Of a stretch of 64,000 bases of DNA, positions 47,905 to 58,325 are shown piece after piece. Origin of the DNA: Pristionchus mayeri. Taxonomy: Eukaryota > Nematoda > Chromadorea > Rhabditida > Neodiplogasteridae. Location of the stretch: the NCBI GenBank assembly GCA_036245805.1, contig BTRK01000004.1, positions 41,318,907 to 41,382,906 of the forward strand, written 5' to 3'. The position numbers and the translations under genes were made by a program. Numbering within the stretch: position 1 is the first letter of the stretch; each line of letters opens with the position of its first letter. Under the pieces are notes generated by a model. It saw nothing but the letters and a program-made list of their open reading frames with translations, searched no databases and was not told the origin of the DNA.

Positions 47905-48490
47905 CTAGAGGTGACAGGGATGTTCCAACGTCACGTTCGAAAAAAAATTCATCTCATAAAGATGATAATTTAACAGTTTCTTCTGGTCGTAGAACCTTCT
48001 AAATACATAGTTTAAAAGGTATCCACTGAGGTTATCTTGAGAAAATCCGTAAGCATGCTTCAGCGACCTCTTTAGTGCCCCCAGGTTGCCTCGATACCTG
48101 TAAAACGATTTTAAACGCATTAAAATTAATGTAATTAAATATATGATTAAAATTTATACCCTGGGTATGGACGCCTTTTTCGATAGGGTCCACAAAACAT
48201 ATTTTGTGATTGACCCACTTATGGGTATACTGTTGATTGAGCGCACTAACACCACCATAGGCGGCCCAGCCGTCCGATATCACTGTAGTTCCTAAATTTA
48301 TCCGTTGACAACAGTGTTCTTTAACAAAAATAATACCTGATTCCACATACTGCTGGATCAGAGGTAGCAGCGTTGCAGCGTCTCTACGATCTACTTGAAA
48401 CATTGCAATCTGAATGCGCATTGTTGTTCAGAGTTCACAGTTTTGACAAACTCACTTTATTGGTCCCTCTTTCTAGCATGCCAAACACTA
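47905..48490 (-). pseudogene. Merlin (ISXO2-like) transposase fragment
   Basis: Exon pieces in order: about 48490-48456 (FGMLERGTNK), 48409-48337 (VDRRDAATLLPLIQQYV), 48291-48160 (TTVISDGWAAYGGV ... HKWVNHKICFVDP..GVHTQ) and 48097-47905 (IEATWG, then LKRSLKHAYGFSQDNL). The middle Asp (SDGW) and the final Glu (IEATW) of the DDE triad are present. After IEATWG one G is missing from a G run, so the tail is out of frame. Everything before FGMLERG, including the first catalytic Asp, is replaced by the right-hand repeat array. The element cannot move itself. Confidence 0.85.
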
Positions 48491-49000
48491 AATTGATTTG
48501 GAACCTCTAATTTTACGAACCTCTAAATTGGCATGGGACCTCTAAATTGATATGATGCCTCTATATCCTTTGGAACCTCTAAATTGAATTGGCCTCAAAT
48601 GTCATTAGAAATGGAACCTCTAAATTGATTTGGAACCTCTAATTTGACGAACCTCTAAATTGACATGGAACCTCTAAATTTAAACGGTGCCTCAGCACCC
48701 TTTGGAACCTCTAATTTGAAGAATTCTATTTTGGAACCTCTAAATTGACTTGGAACCTCTAATATGTATGGACCTCTAAATTGACATGGAACCTCTTAAT
48801 TGATTTAAAACCCCAAAACTGGTTGGGACCTCTATTTTGATTTTTTTGGAACCTCTAAATTGATTTGGGACCTCTAATTTGACATGAACCTCTAATTTGA
48901 TTTTTTTGGAACCTCTAAATTGATTTGGGACCTCTAATTTGACATGAACCTCTAATTTGATTTTTTTGGAACCTCTAATTTGATATGGGACCTCTAAACT
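48488..49000 (-). repeat. Right subterminal array of the same units, inverted
   Basis: About 24 units of GGAACCTCTAAATTGATTT and variants run inward from the right TIR. Two 60-base blocks at about 48841-48900 and 48901-48960 are nearly identical, showing recent tandem duplication. The array ends inside the transposase coding region. Confidence 0.9.
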
Positions 49001-49860
49001 GAGACAGAGCCGGGGATTCTATCTCTGGCCAACTTCCAGGCTATGTAGAGCGCGTCAATGAAAAGATAGAAGCTTACTTTCAACATATAAAATGTTCAGC
49101 ACATAATTCTCTGTAATATGATCCCACTCGCGTATCGATTTTTTAATTTCTGCATATATTGTCGTATCACAGCGCACATCAACTACATGTTAGTTCGTGT
49201 GTTTGACCTTAAATGGTAGCCTGATTCCGACTCCCTTGTGCAATTCCAGGCAAAAGTCCTCAATTTCTTCAAATCGAGTCTATGACCGAATAGACAGGAA
49301 ACTTATGTAGTTCTCATGCGGAAACATGTTTTTGTAATTTTTTTGTTCATTTTGGACGCAAATGAGCCCTATTGACATATGGGAACTATTATGTCTACAC
49401 AGGACCCCATGGCCGGTTTTTACTTAAACGACACCGTAATTACAGCGTAAAGTTTTATGACCTTCATTTTTTGGCGGAAAAGAGTACCCATATGGACAAA
49501 TTGATTAAGCATGAAAACCCATTACGTTTTTGGTTTTAAGCGATTTGTCGAAATTTTCACAAAAGTTGATTTCCTGAGAAAGTTTTCGACTTTTTGACCA
49601 CAACAAAGAAAGAAAAATGTTCCCCGAACTAAGCTCTTTCATTTGTCTTTTGACCATTTTTTCTTTACTGGAAAAGGCCGAAAACCGTCGTCAAAGATGG
49701 GTGTTTTTCGAAAAAAGTGAGGCTCCGCCCACTTTAGGTCCATGCCGTAGCTGAAAATTTTTTTTTATCGAAAAACGGCCAACGCTATTCGATAGAGCTT
49801 GATTCGAAGTACTAAATACTATGTTTTCGTGATTAAGGAAAAATATGAATTCCTACGTCC

Positions 49861-50725
49861 TGGCAGGCCTCAAAGTTGTCGATTCTATCGCGAATGCTCT
49901 CATATGCAGTATGAACAAAAAACAATTCGGTACTCGGTTTCTTGCAATATACATCGTATTACACACCCTGTCAGGATGGATGAAAAGGTACATTATCGTG
50001 GCGGACGAGAGTTCCTAGTCGCCAGTTCCTAGTATATTAAGATCGAAATCCTTCGCCGTTATTGGCCGGAATGTTTTCGAATTTAGTGGGATTGAATTTC
50101 AGTCGCAGAATGCCTGCCCCGCACCCGGCATTCATGTGCTTATCCACTTCCTTATCAGAAGAGCTTGTGACACTTTTCTAGATTTTCATTACTAAATTTG
50201 TTAACAAGCAAATCATATTTTATAGAACGGTTCTCCTCGCGAGTAACGATACGCAATTTAAAAAAAACAAAGATTGATGGCAGGCAGCTGTCCACTCCTC
50301 TTCAGTGCACGAGCGAGATCGAAGCATATCACGCAAGTCAGAAAAAATATCAAAGATCAGGTTTCGTATTTTAAAAGCGCTCGCCATGGGGATGCCAACG
50401 GTCAAGGTCTTAACGGTCTAGAATGATTTTGAGGCGAATTAGAGCGATTTGAAAAAAAGCGTCACCGACAGACAGACGGACAGACGGACAGACAGATGGA
50501 CAGAGAGGCGTTACGATATTTCTTTATACAGTAATCCGATTGTCCATTCCGAACCATCAGAAGTGTCAGATGAAAGAGTGACACTTCGCATGGATAAATT
50601 GAATAAATGCGACTTATTTTAAAAGCAATACAAATTATATTGATTTACGCTTGCAATGATGACACAGAGTGGAGTAGCGGAGGGCTCGGCCATAAAAAAC
50701 TTTAATAAAACCCGGCAAAAGATTC
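49861..50725. other. Gap, short tandem CAGACGGA repeat
   Basis: 50463-50502 is a GACAGACGGACAGACGGACA-type microsatellite. 49870-49910 resembles one end of the 46764-47632 palindrome. No gene seen. Confidence 0.5.
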
Positions 50726-50797
50726 TGACCACTTAGCGGATTGAATGCCCAACCTTTCGATCTGGAGTCGAACGCGCTACCATTGCGCCAAACAGTC
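50726..50797 (-). tRNA. tRNA-Trp (CCA)-like, T-stem damaged
   Basis: 72 bases: acceptor GACTGTT pairs with AGTGGTC, D arm GCGC AATGGTA GCGC, anticodon arm TTCGA CTCCAGA TCGAA (anticodon CCA), B-box region GGTTGGGCATTCAATCC, then TTTT downstream. The T stem (GGGCA / CGCTA) has two mismatches, so it may be a pseudogene. It is one of three related copies in the window. Confidence 0.55.
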
Positions 50798-52301
50798 ATG
50801 GCATTTGTCCCGCAATAACTCATTGGTAGTTTCTTTATTGAAATGTTTTCTCCATTTGAATGCATTTGCCATCAAGTTTTTCCTTCGGAATCGATATTGT
50901 ACCAATGAAGTATGGCTGAATAAAGACAAGATACTTGTAGCACTGAAACAGTAAACACACCAGAAACAAAGGTGCTTTTGACAAATTCGCAGCTGGGTGA
51001 AGGGAATGGAATGAATGGGTTTGCCCATTGCAACACCACATGTGTTACTTCTCTCTTTACATTGAGAGATAGCCTCACATTTATCGCTGACAGCTAGATT
51101 TCGAAATTCGGGTGACCGTATCTTCATTTTCCACAACCTCGCTCCTCGCAAGGTTTGGATAATGGGGAGATTAAGGGATGGTGACGCTAACTTCTACTCG
51201 GGAGCAGGCGCCCTTATTGGAATCAGTCATTTTATCATTGGATGCCTCCCCTACGCTAAAGTGGCTTTACAAGCCGGATGCAAGGCATCAAAAGTTGGAT
51301 TCAGGGCTGGATCCAAGGATAAAACAAGGCTGATTCCAACTTTGGCGCCTCCACCTGAGAAACTAAGCACTCGGCATGAGGTAAGTACTCGGCATGAGCA
51401 CTCGGCACGAGGCATGAGGTACTGGTGTGTTTGCAATGTCAGTGCTACTAAGTGTCTTCCCATGATAAGAACATTCTTAGATGTTTACGCGCACTAGATA
51501 ATTTTCGAAACCGTATATGAAAAAAGTGGTGACTATTAGATTAAATTGATTAACCATTGAGTGTATCTAACGCCCAACTTTCTGGATTCGATCTAGATCT
51601 GGATTCGAACGCTACCATTGCGTCAATCAGTTACCTGCCATTGTTTACTTACCATTGTATTAATAGGCAGGGTGTGAGGCGCCTCTCGTCAGATACGGGT
51701 TCCAAATTCGATCGCCGCCGAGGCAGACCAAGCCCTCTATCACCCGGGGTCGGTTCATTGGTAGTTTTCATCCGATGGCATTCGTAAATGAAAAGAGTAA
51801 CAAAGAAGAGTGACGCAACCCTGGAAGTACGACTTTGTTGTTTTCAAGATTGGACACAAAGGGGGCTATGGGACCCATAGTATGGGTGTTCGTAAGGGGC
51901 AATGTGAATAAGGGGCGCACACCAGACATACCTATCAATTCTAGGGCACTTGAGTCATTTGTACGCACATATTTTGACATTCAAATGTAATATCTGCTTA
52001 CATAATACAGACATTTCAGGATGATTTTAATTCGCCAAGAGGACCTTTCGAAATCATGTCCCACTGATGTCGATAAAGCGGTGGGAATTGTAAACTTGCT
52101 TGTTTGCATCATGGTTTATTCAGTTCGTAATCGACAATCGAATCTTTATCCTACCCCACTTGTGGAATTTGCGACCTCGTGGAATGTATTCGATTGATAT
52201 AAGTGAGCATACTTTCTTCTTACTTGGCCTTTATGAATCCCCGTGAGGGTTCAAAACTTGAGACAATCAGAGATTACGTAAACCAATGACCCAAATTTCA
52301 G
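50798..52301. other. Gap with a degenerate tRNA copy; no supported gene
   Basis: A 111-codon frame at 51162-51497 contains repeated Ala-Gly/Ser-Lys and Ser-Thr-Arg-His-Glu units made by short DNA repeats (ACTCGGCATGAG) and has no recognisable domain. A 59-codon frame at 52020-52199 (MILIRQEDLSKSCPTDVDK) could be a 5' exon of the kelch-like gene, but the phase does not fit. Confidence 0.4.
51568..51640 (-). pseudogene. Degenerate tRNA-Trp pseudogene
   Basis: It keeps TGACGCAATGGTAGCG, a CCAGATC-like anticodon region and GTTGGGCGTTAG, but has several substitutions and an insertion compared with the copies at 50726 and 59357. Confidence 0.5.
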
Positions 52302-55300
52302 ATGATTTCTCAGTCAGGGAAGAGACCGCTATCCATCACGTAAGCTATTTTTAAGATTTTTATGCGCAAGCCTAATATACAATCATATAATCGTCCCCAT
52401 AATAAATGTGTTTAATGTTACTGTATGCTACCATATTATTTACTTTTCGCAGATTAACGATGAATTCGGAAATTTATTCGAATTTCACCACTCGGTCGTT
52501 GTCTATAAATCAACCGTGTATTCATATGATTTCGTCAGGCAGCAAATTGTCGCCGGAACTTATGGTGAGCGAAATTGACGTCACACATTTGTTATGGAGC
52601 ATTAGAACTTTTACATCTTTGAGTTTCCAAATGATCATATTTTTGAGTTGAAGGTAGCTATAAATAGTCGAATACCGTGAAGGCGAGAGAGCACGCGACT
52701 TGAAGAGAGCGCTCACCCTATTTGAAACATATGTCAAACAGGTGTTTGTTTGCTAAAAATCCTTCCTAACTCAACATGCTACTATACAACAATAGAGAGG
52801 TAAATGAAGTCGATACTCCATATCAGACGGCGATGCATTTCACTGGAGAGTAGTTCCCTCTACTGGTCCGAAGCCTCGCGGAAGATTTCACATTTCGGAC
52901 GGACTCGTTGAGAGTGAGTGCCTAAAAGAGTTCGAAACCCATACAATTGTATCTTCGTTCTACACACTCTCTCACCGCTCGAACGATCTATAGAGTACGG
53001 AATGAAGATAAGTTGTTCACGAATCTAGTTCTTATAAAGCTAAATATGCTTTACATTTTGCAGAAGAATCAGCAACATACATTATGCTCGGCAAATATAC
53101 CAAAGTGGAGAATGAAGCTCATGTCGAGTATGATTTCCGACTTTTTCACAAATACAATCATATTGCAAATATTCATTATAATTTTAAACATTGATTCTAC
53201 ATTTTGAAATTACCACAGGGCCGAATCTGAGTCCGGAATGTGGACTGATCTCCAGGTCATTTACACATTTGAACTTGATCTCAACACTATGATCTGGACT
53301 CGAACTGCAATTGAAGACGAGGTGATGATATGTTTGATGTTGTTGTAATAATTCTCAAAAATGGTTCGTGACAAAAATCTAAACAAAATCCAAAGCAACA
53401 ATGAAAGAAAATTTTTGTTTTAATGTCAAAAATCTGAGGAAGACTGGTGACAACTGCTAGCGAGGAAGAAATAAGTATCTGTCGACACGCCATAAAAACA
53501 ACTTCAGATTATCGGAGGAGCTCTTTCGCGCGACATGCGACTATATTGCACTCGCAACACAATCTACACTTTCAGTTTCAAGACAACTATTTCCGGAGGG
53601 GAGCATATCGTGCGTTTCTTCAAACATATTTCGCTTTTTTATTTTGTGTTTTTGGCATGATAATCCCTGAATACTACTGTATCATGTACAAAAAAAACAA
53701 TTATTTTTAAAGATAATGGATGGGACAACTGGCTGGTGTACAACAGAACGTGAGGGCACGTCGCAGATTCCCTGTACAGTTTGTAAGTTCGCACTGCTCT
53801 CTCTCTTCTGCGTGCTCTCTCATCTGTACGATGGGGACACTCCATTATTCTTGTCATGACGTGGAATTACTGTTTGTAACTGTTGGGTCCCTGCCTTGTG
53901 CCCGACAACGGATCGTAAGGGATATAACTTTCTCCACAAATAATCGGGTAAATACTAAGAGTGGAAAAGGGAGCAACTAATCTCCGCTTGGAGGGAACTA
54001 GACTGAGGATGGGAAGAGGGACAGTAACCTTCGTTAGGAGGACGGGTAGGCAAGAATTGGTGACTCATCAGTCCTTATCGAACGACACGTTTCGGGCAGC
54101 AGGTCTCTGCCCGCCTGTGTTCTCTAGAGATTGACCTGTTGATCCATGTTCGCATATGTTGTTATGTAGAGATAGCCCAATTCATACAAAGTCATTGATT
54201 CAAATATGACAACACCACTTCAGTTGCCTTTCGCGATCACGTGTACAAGATTGGATGTGTTCCTAAAGGAAAAGGCCACGTCCTCGTTGTATATCAGTAT
54301 CAGGAACATTCATCAGAATGGATCAAGGTACATTCTCAATATGCGTATTCGCGTATTATCCAATTGTAACTAGAGTTAGTCGAAAAAAACAGGTTCATGA
54401 ATGTCCTTCTCGACGTGTGGAAATGTCCTTGACTGATTCATTTGTGAAGAAAAGCGGATCTCGTGCGTATGTAATTGGTCGAAAGCTTATTTTTCCAGAG
54501 TGAGTTTGTTTTGCTTGTCGATTTATTGTTTTGGACATCCCCAAATATGCAAATGCTTACAGGAACAAGCTCGATTTCGTGATCGTCCTTGAATTGGGCG
54601 GGTTTGAAAATTTTGAATTTTATTAGATTACCAAAACGAGAAAATCGTACAAAGTAAGTCAATGATTAGTTTGAATTGTACAGATCCTTCATTACTCGAA
54701 CACTCGATGGCGGCAATATTCCGATGCGAACCAATGAGGAAATTTGCGGCACTGTCGTTGCCTCCTCATTTGGCGTGAGTCGAGAATAAAATTTAAAAAG
54801 AAATACAATTTTCATAATTAAAACAATATTAATTATTCAAAATCACGTCGAATAGGGAAGAAAATGTCTTACTTCATTCTGTTGCCATACTTAAAGGAGG
54901 ATGAAAGCGAAAGCTGGAAATTTGAACGTATTTCATCCTACCACGAAATGCCCCGGCTGTCAATGTGCTAAAAACAGGCCATGCTAAAAACAGTGAAAGT
55001 AACACCAATTACCGGTCCCCGACGCGGCTCTTGGCTACGGAGCGTCTCTCTTTTTTTTCTTATTTTTTTCGTTTGCTCGCTTTGTTTGTGTTGCGTTGTT
55101 GCTAAACGCATATCTGTACTCTAGTTCATCCTGTTATTTCAAAATCAATATTACTTCAATCGATCGATTGTGTGATCTCTTCCCATCCACCCCTTTCACG
55201 CGCGCATTCCTTTCAGTTGGATTCATGAGTTCTATCTTCTTCTTTGGGGCGATTATCTGTGATTCTACTCATTCCACGTCGATAATATTTAAATTGCTTC

Positions 55301-55654
55301 TGTTTCAACTAACTTTTGACCCGATTGCCACAATTTCTCCCTAAATGCGTCGTCTTAATTACTTCTTCTTTTTCGTCGTTGGCCCATCTATTATTTACAT
55401 GTTTTGCTTTCAACCTTGCTTAATTGCTCATTTTTTTCTTTATTTTCTACCGTTTAATTAATTGTTCATTGAAGCCAGGTCAGCGGTCATCACCGATGAT
55501 AAAAAATGGGCATGGACGGTGCTGCTTTCGCTTCTCCCAGACCTGTCAGTTAGTTTGGCTGCTTCCCACTTTGCTGTATCGATTAATTTCATTCTTGTAT
55601 TTTAGAACTACGTCCAACGTCGTCCGGCCAAGATCATGGCCCTTCCGATGGTGA
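52302..55654 (+). CDS. Kelch-repeat-like protein, 5' end unresolved
   Basis: Exons: 52302-52339, 52453-52564, 52851-52913, 53064-53127, 53219-53321, 53713-53782, 54224-54327, 54393-54499, 54563-54601, 54684-54774, with 55491-55552 and 55602-55654 tentative. Phases agree through 54774. The product shows repeated beta-propeller-like strands: FEFHHSVVVYKSTVYSYD, TGPKPRGRFHISDG, ATYIMLGKY, VIYTFELDLNTMIWTRTA, DHVYKIGCVPKGKGHVLVVY and SRAYVIGRKLIF. The pattern of a strand, a Y-x-F/Y-D-x turn and then W or a pair of aromatics resembles kelch blades, about four or five of them. No BTB or F-box was found upstream. The function is unknown; kelch domains usually bind partner proteins. Confidence 0.55.
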
Positions 55655-55882
55655 AAGGCCATCGCGAAAAAGGTTCGTTTCTCTTTCTTCGGCCTATATT
55701 TAAATATTACTCGTGTTTTATTTGTGAACGATTACCTTTTCAATTCATTTATCGTAAAATAAGTTAAGGATATTCAAATAACAATTTAGATAGAAATATT
55801 AAAAATATACGAACATATTACGCTAGAAAATTAATCAAAGCAATAAATATCAGTCCGTAGCAATGATAAACTTTTTTTATTA

Positions 55883-56997
55883 CTACTCCTCATCAGTCAT
55901 ATATCCTAGGGCCTCGTCTGCCATCGAATTGAGGAGAGGGAGATGAGGAAGAGGAGGGGGGAGGAGGGCGTCGTCCTCGCCCTCGTCGTCGTTCTCGGGC
56001 GCCTCCTCCTCCAAGTTGCTGTCGACTCCATGAGGACGAAGAGGACGGGTGAGTGTCTCCCACAACTTCTTAATTAAAAATGGTTCGTAAATTGATTACC
56101 TCTCCTTGTTTACCTTTTGTTCGGCGAGAGCAATTTTTCTTTTCTTCTCCGTAGTCTCGTAGTATCACATCTGTTGCACTCCCTCGTGCATGATGCCGCG
56201 AGTCCTACCATGTGGAAGGATAGATGACATTGTCCGTGTTCGCACTTGGGACACTCTAGGAGGAGGGAGGTCAATGACTCCTTCGACACTATCATGTAGT
56301 TCGATAGAGGGACACTTTCGATGCGGGGAGTGGCAGGGGTAGGAGGAGTCCATTCGGAGCTTTCGTTCATATCTCGAGCCTTCAAGTAGTTATCAAAAAT
56401 ACCTCATTTTTTAAATAATCTAATTTGAGTTAGTTTAGTGCGAGATGGAATGCAGTAATGATAATTAATGAATACCTGTTCAGGTCGGCAACAGCAGACG
56501 CAGCAGAGAAGAGGAGATCGAGTTAGGAGTGGAGGAGGACGGACGTAAGACGGAAGAGAGGATTGAAGAGGACGAGGGCGAGGAAAGACGAAGGAAGATG
56601 AAGAGGGGAAGGGCGAGAGAAGAGGGGAACAGGTAGGACGGAGTACGATAGATGGTTGGGATACTGTAGATGGAGCAGTCGTCTCCTAAAGGCCTCTGTT
56701 TCCGTTGTATGAGATAGATAAATATATTTTCTCCCGTTTAATTGGGTATATTACTCACCACAAAGGAAGGGACAGCATCAGGTCGAAGTACGGTAGCAGT
56801 TGCCGAGTATGTGTAGTCAGAGGGGGAGAAGTGACTTGCACAGAGATAGGGACACTTGGATGCATTCACCACTGCCATGAGAGATCTTCTTCCTTCTGGG
56901 GTTGAACGGACAGCGTTTATCCACGTTGTCCGTTTCTTGCGTGCATCTCTTTCTGGAATTTCCTCTGATGGCACACGACGCAAGCTCGTCGTTGCAT
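55883..56997 (-). CDS. THAP-domain protein
   Basis: Exons: 56997-56759, 56379-56114 and 56068-55883, with a possible Ser/Pro-rich exon near 56640-56490. The first exon holds a THAP zinc-finger core: RRVPSEEIPERD, a Lys/Arg patch and TTWINAV, KCPYLCASHFSPSDY (C-x2-H) and LRPDAVPSF. The expected N-terminal CxxC is not in this frame, although another frame over the same bases reads RACVVCHQRK. The second exon has a Cys cluster (ECPKCEHGQCHLSFHMVGL, CTRECNRC) seen next to THAP domains in nematode proteins. Its end must shift frame to read KRKIALAEQK and join the last exon (KLWETLTRPLRPHGV ... acidic tail, stop). THAP proteins bind DNA and often derive from P-element transposases. This gene lies 128 bases downstream of the P2X7-domain gene on the same strand. 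Confidence 0.6.
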
Positions 56998-57124
56998 CTG
57001 ATAGGGAGGATTACATTAGCAGACGATATAGTATCGACGATAGTTTGCACATGAATATTACATTTCAATTAGCAATACTAGCTTGTGGGTATACAAATAC
57101 TTTATCATTTAGTCCATGACATAG

Positions 57125-57859
57125 CTATTCTTCATCGAATAGCGCAGATGGCTTGAAGCCGGTGTAATGTCCATCGGCACTTGGCCATTTCTTCCGGACG
57201 GCATCGATGACACAAGCGGGGAGTCGAACTCTCTGTCCTCGTCCGAGTGGTCCGAGAAGAGAGGCCACTATCACTCGATAGCACCCGTGTCTTCTCGCCC
57301 TCAATAGTAAGTTTCATTCTTTCTATCCATGGTATCTATTTGATTGATATAGTGTATTCCGGATACAATAGCCTTTCAATAGAGTAAACGATTGTTGGAA
57401 AGGGGAACTCACTGATTCGCATCGATGGCCACATGTCCACTCGCATAGCCGTAGAGGGCAACTGCAGCTTCCGTACCCTCAAGTGAGTGATTGAGATGAA
57501 AGTTATCAACAATAGGAAGTATAGTAACTAACCGCTTCTGTGAGCAGGTACTCCTTGAAGTATTGATCCTGCGTAATGCAGGCTTTCCTACCGTGGTCCT
57601 TCAGCTTATCCAGCAATCCCTCCTTGAAGAGATTTCCTTTCTTGAGAAGAGGGTAGAGAAACAGCGATTTGCAGCAGTAATCGTGCTTTTCCTCGAGATC
57701 CCTAGGGGGACAACGAGTGCAGGAACACTCCACAGTCTTCTCGAGGTCAACCCCATCTGCGAAGATCTTCTGCTCCCTCTCCTTGGCTGCTTTGATTCTA
57801 GCCAGAATCTTGTCCGCTTGCTTGGGGTCGGGGAGAAAGGGATCGGGAAGTGATGTCAT
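57125..57859 (-). CDS. Stand-alone P2X7 intracellular-domain protein
   Basis: Three exons, 57859-57533, 57477-57413 and 57299-57125, join in phase to give about 188 residues. After a short acidic and helical start (MTSLPDPFLPDPKQADKIL) come ECSCTRCPPRDLEEKHDYCC (the Cys-rich start of the zinc domain), KACITQDQYFKEYLLTEA, GYASGHVAIDAN, HGCYRVIVASLLGPLG and VRLPACVIDAVRKKWPS, then DGHYTGFKPSALFDEE and the stop. This is the order of the P2X7 receptor C-terminal intracellular (P2RX7_C) domain, where Cys clusters bind zinc. No channel or membrane segment is present, so it is a domain-only protein. Its function in invertebrates is unknown. Confidence 0.75.
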
Positions 57860-58254
57860 CTAGAGATCAATCAATCGATCAATTAGTGATACAATAATGT
57901 AACTTGTGTAATGAAAAAAAAACAATCAAGACAATGATAAAATCGTTTGAAAAGAGCTGTTTGTCCCATTCTTTGCGTACGTGCATCTTTCATCGATTGA
58001 CTAGACACTTAAAAAAAAAAGGGTCAGAAAGGGTCAGAATAGAGACTCAAACGAATGATCTACAATCATGATTGTTCACCGGATTGAATTTGTACGGAAA
58101 ATCGAATTCTTCAATCTCTTTATTGTACTGTTTTGTTGTATTGCATTGTAAAAATGAAAATGTTTGATAAAAGAAATGGAAATGAGTGTCACAATATGCT
58201 AAATAGGTTTCCCTCATTGCATTAATGCAGAAACCACCGCGGCAAAATGTTAGT

Positions 58255-58325
58255 CCTCGGCGGGAATCGAACCTGTCCCTTTCCCACTCTCGTTGTCGCC
58301 GCTCTACAGATCGAACTAGAAAGAG
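58255..58325 (-). pseudogene. tRNA-like sequence
   Basis: On the minus strand, D arm GTTC-GATCTGTA-GAGC pairs well and a B box GGTTCGATTCC is followed by CCGCCGAGGACTA. Anticodon and T stems pair poorly. It is a tRNA relic of unclear identity. Confidence 0.35.

Larger units (their letters stand above)
46292..49011 (-). mobile_element. Merlin-family transposon with 8-bp target duplication
   Basis: The ends GGCTCTGTCTCAGTTTAGAG and CTCTAAACTGAGACAGAGCC are a perfect TIR of about 20 bp. The flanking GGGGATTC is present at 46284-46291 and again at 49012-49019, an 8-bp duplication as expected for Merlin. Next to each end lies an array of repeated AGAGGTTCCAAATCAATTT units, pointing inward from both sides. 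The interior holds a 3' transposase fragment (48490-47905, minus) and a further palindrome (46764-47632). Confidence 0.9.
45281..49860. repeat. Long palindrome split by a Merlin element
   Basis: The left arm 45281-46283 and right arm 49020-49860 are inverted copies, for example GGACCTAAAGTGGGCGGAGC against GCTCCGCCCACTTTAGGTCC. The transposon at 46292-49011 sits near the symmetry centre. Arm frames such as 45762-45950 are non-coding mirrors. Confidence 0.8.

Noticed and set aside
46314..49000. CRISPR-like array because of short regularly repeated units
   Set aside because: Units are contiguous, variable and inverted between two arrays at transposon ends, without unique spacers, in a eukaryotic intron-rich sequence.
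51162..51497. 111-codon ORF with AGCKASKVGFRAGSKDK
   Set aside because: It arises from short DNA repeats, with no domain, no splice context and low-complexity composition.
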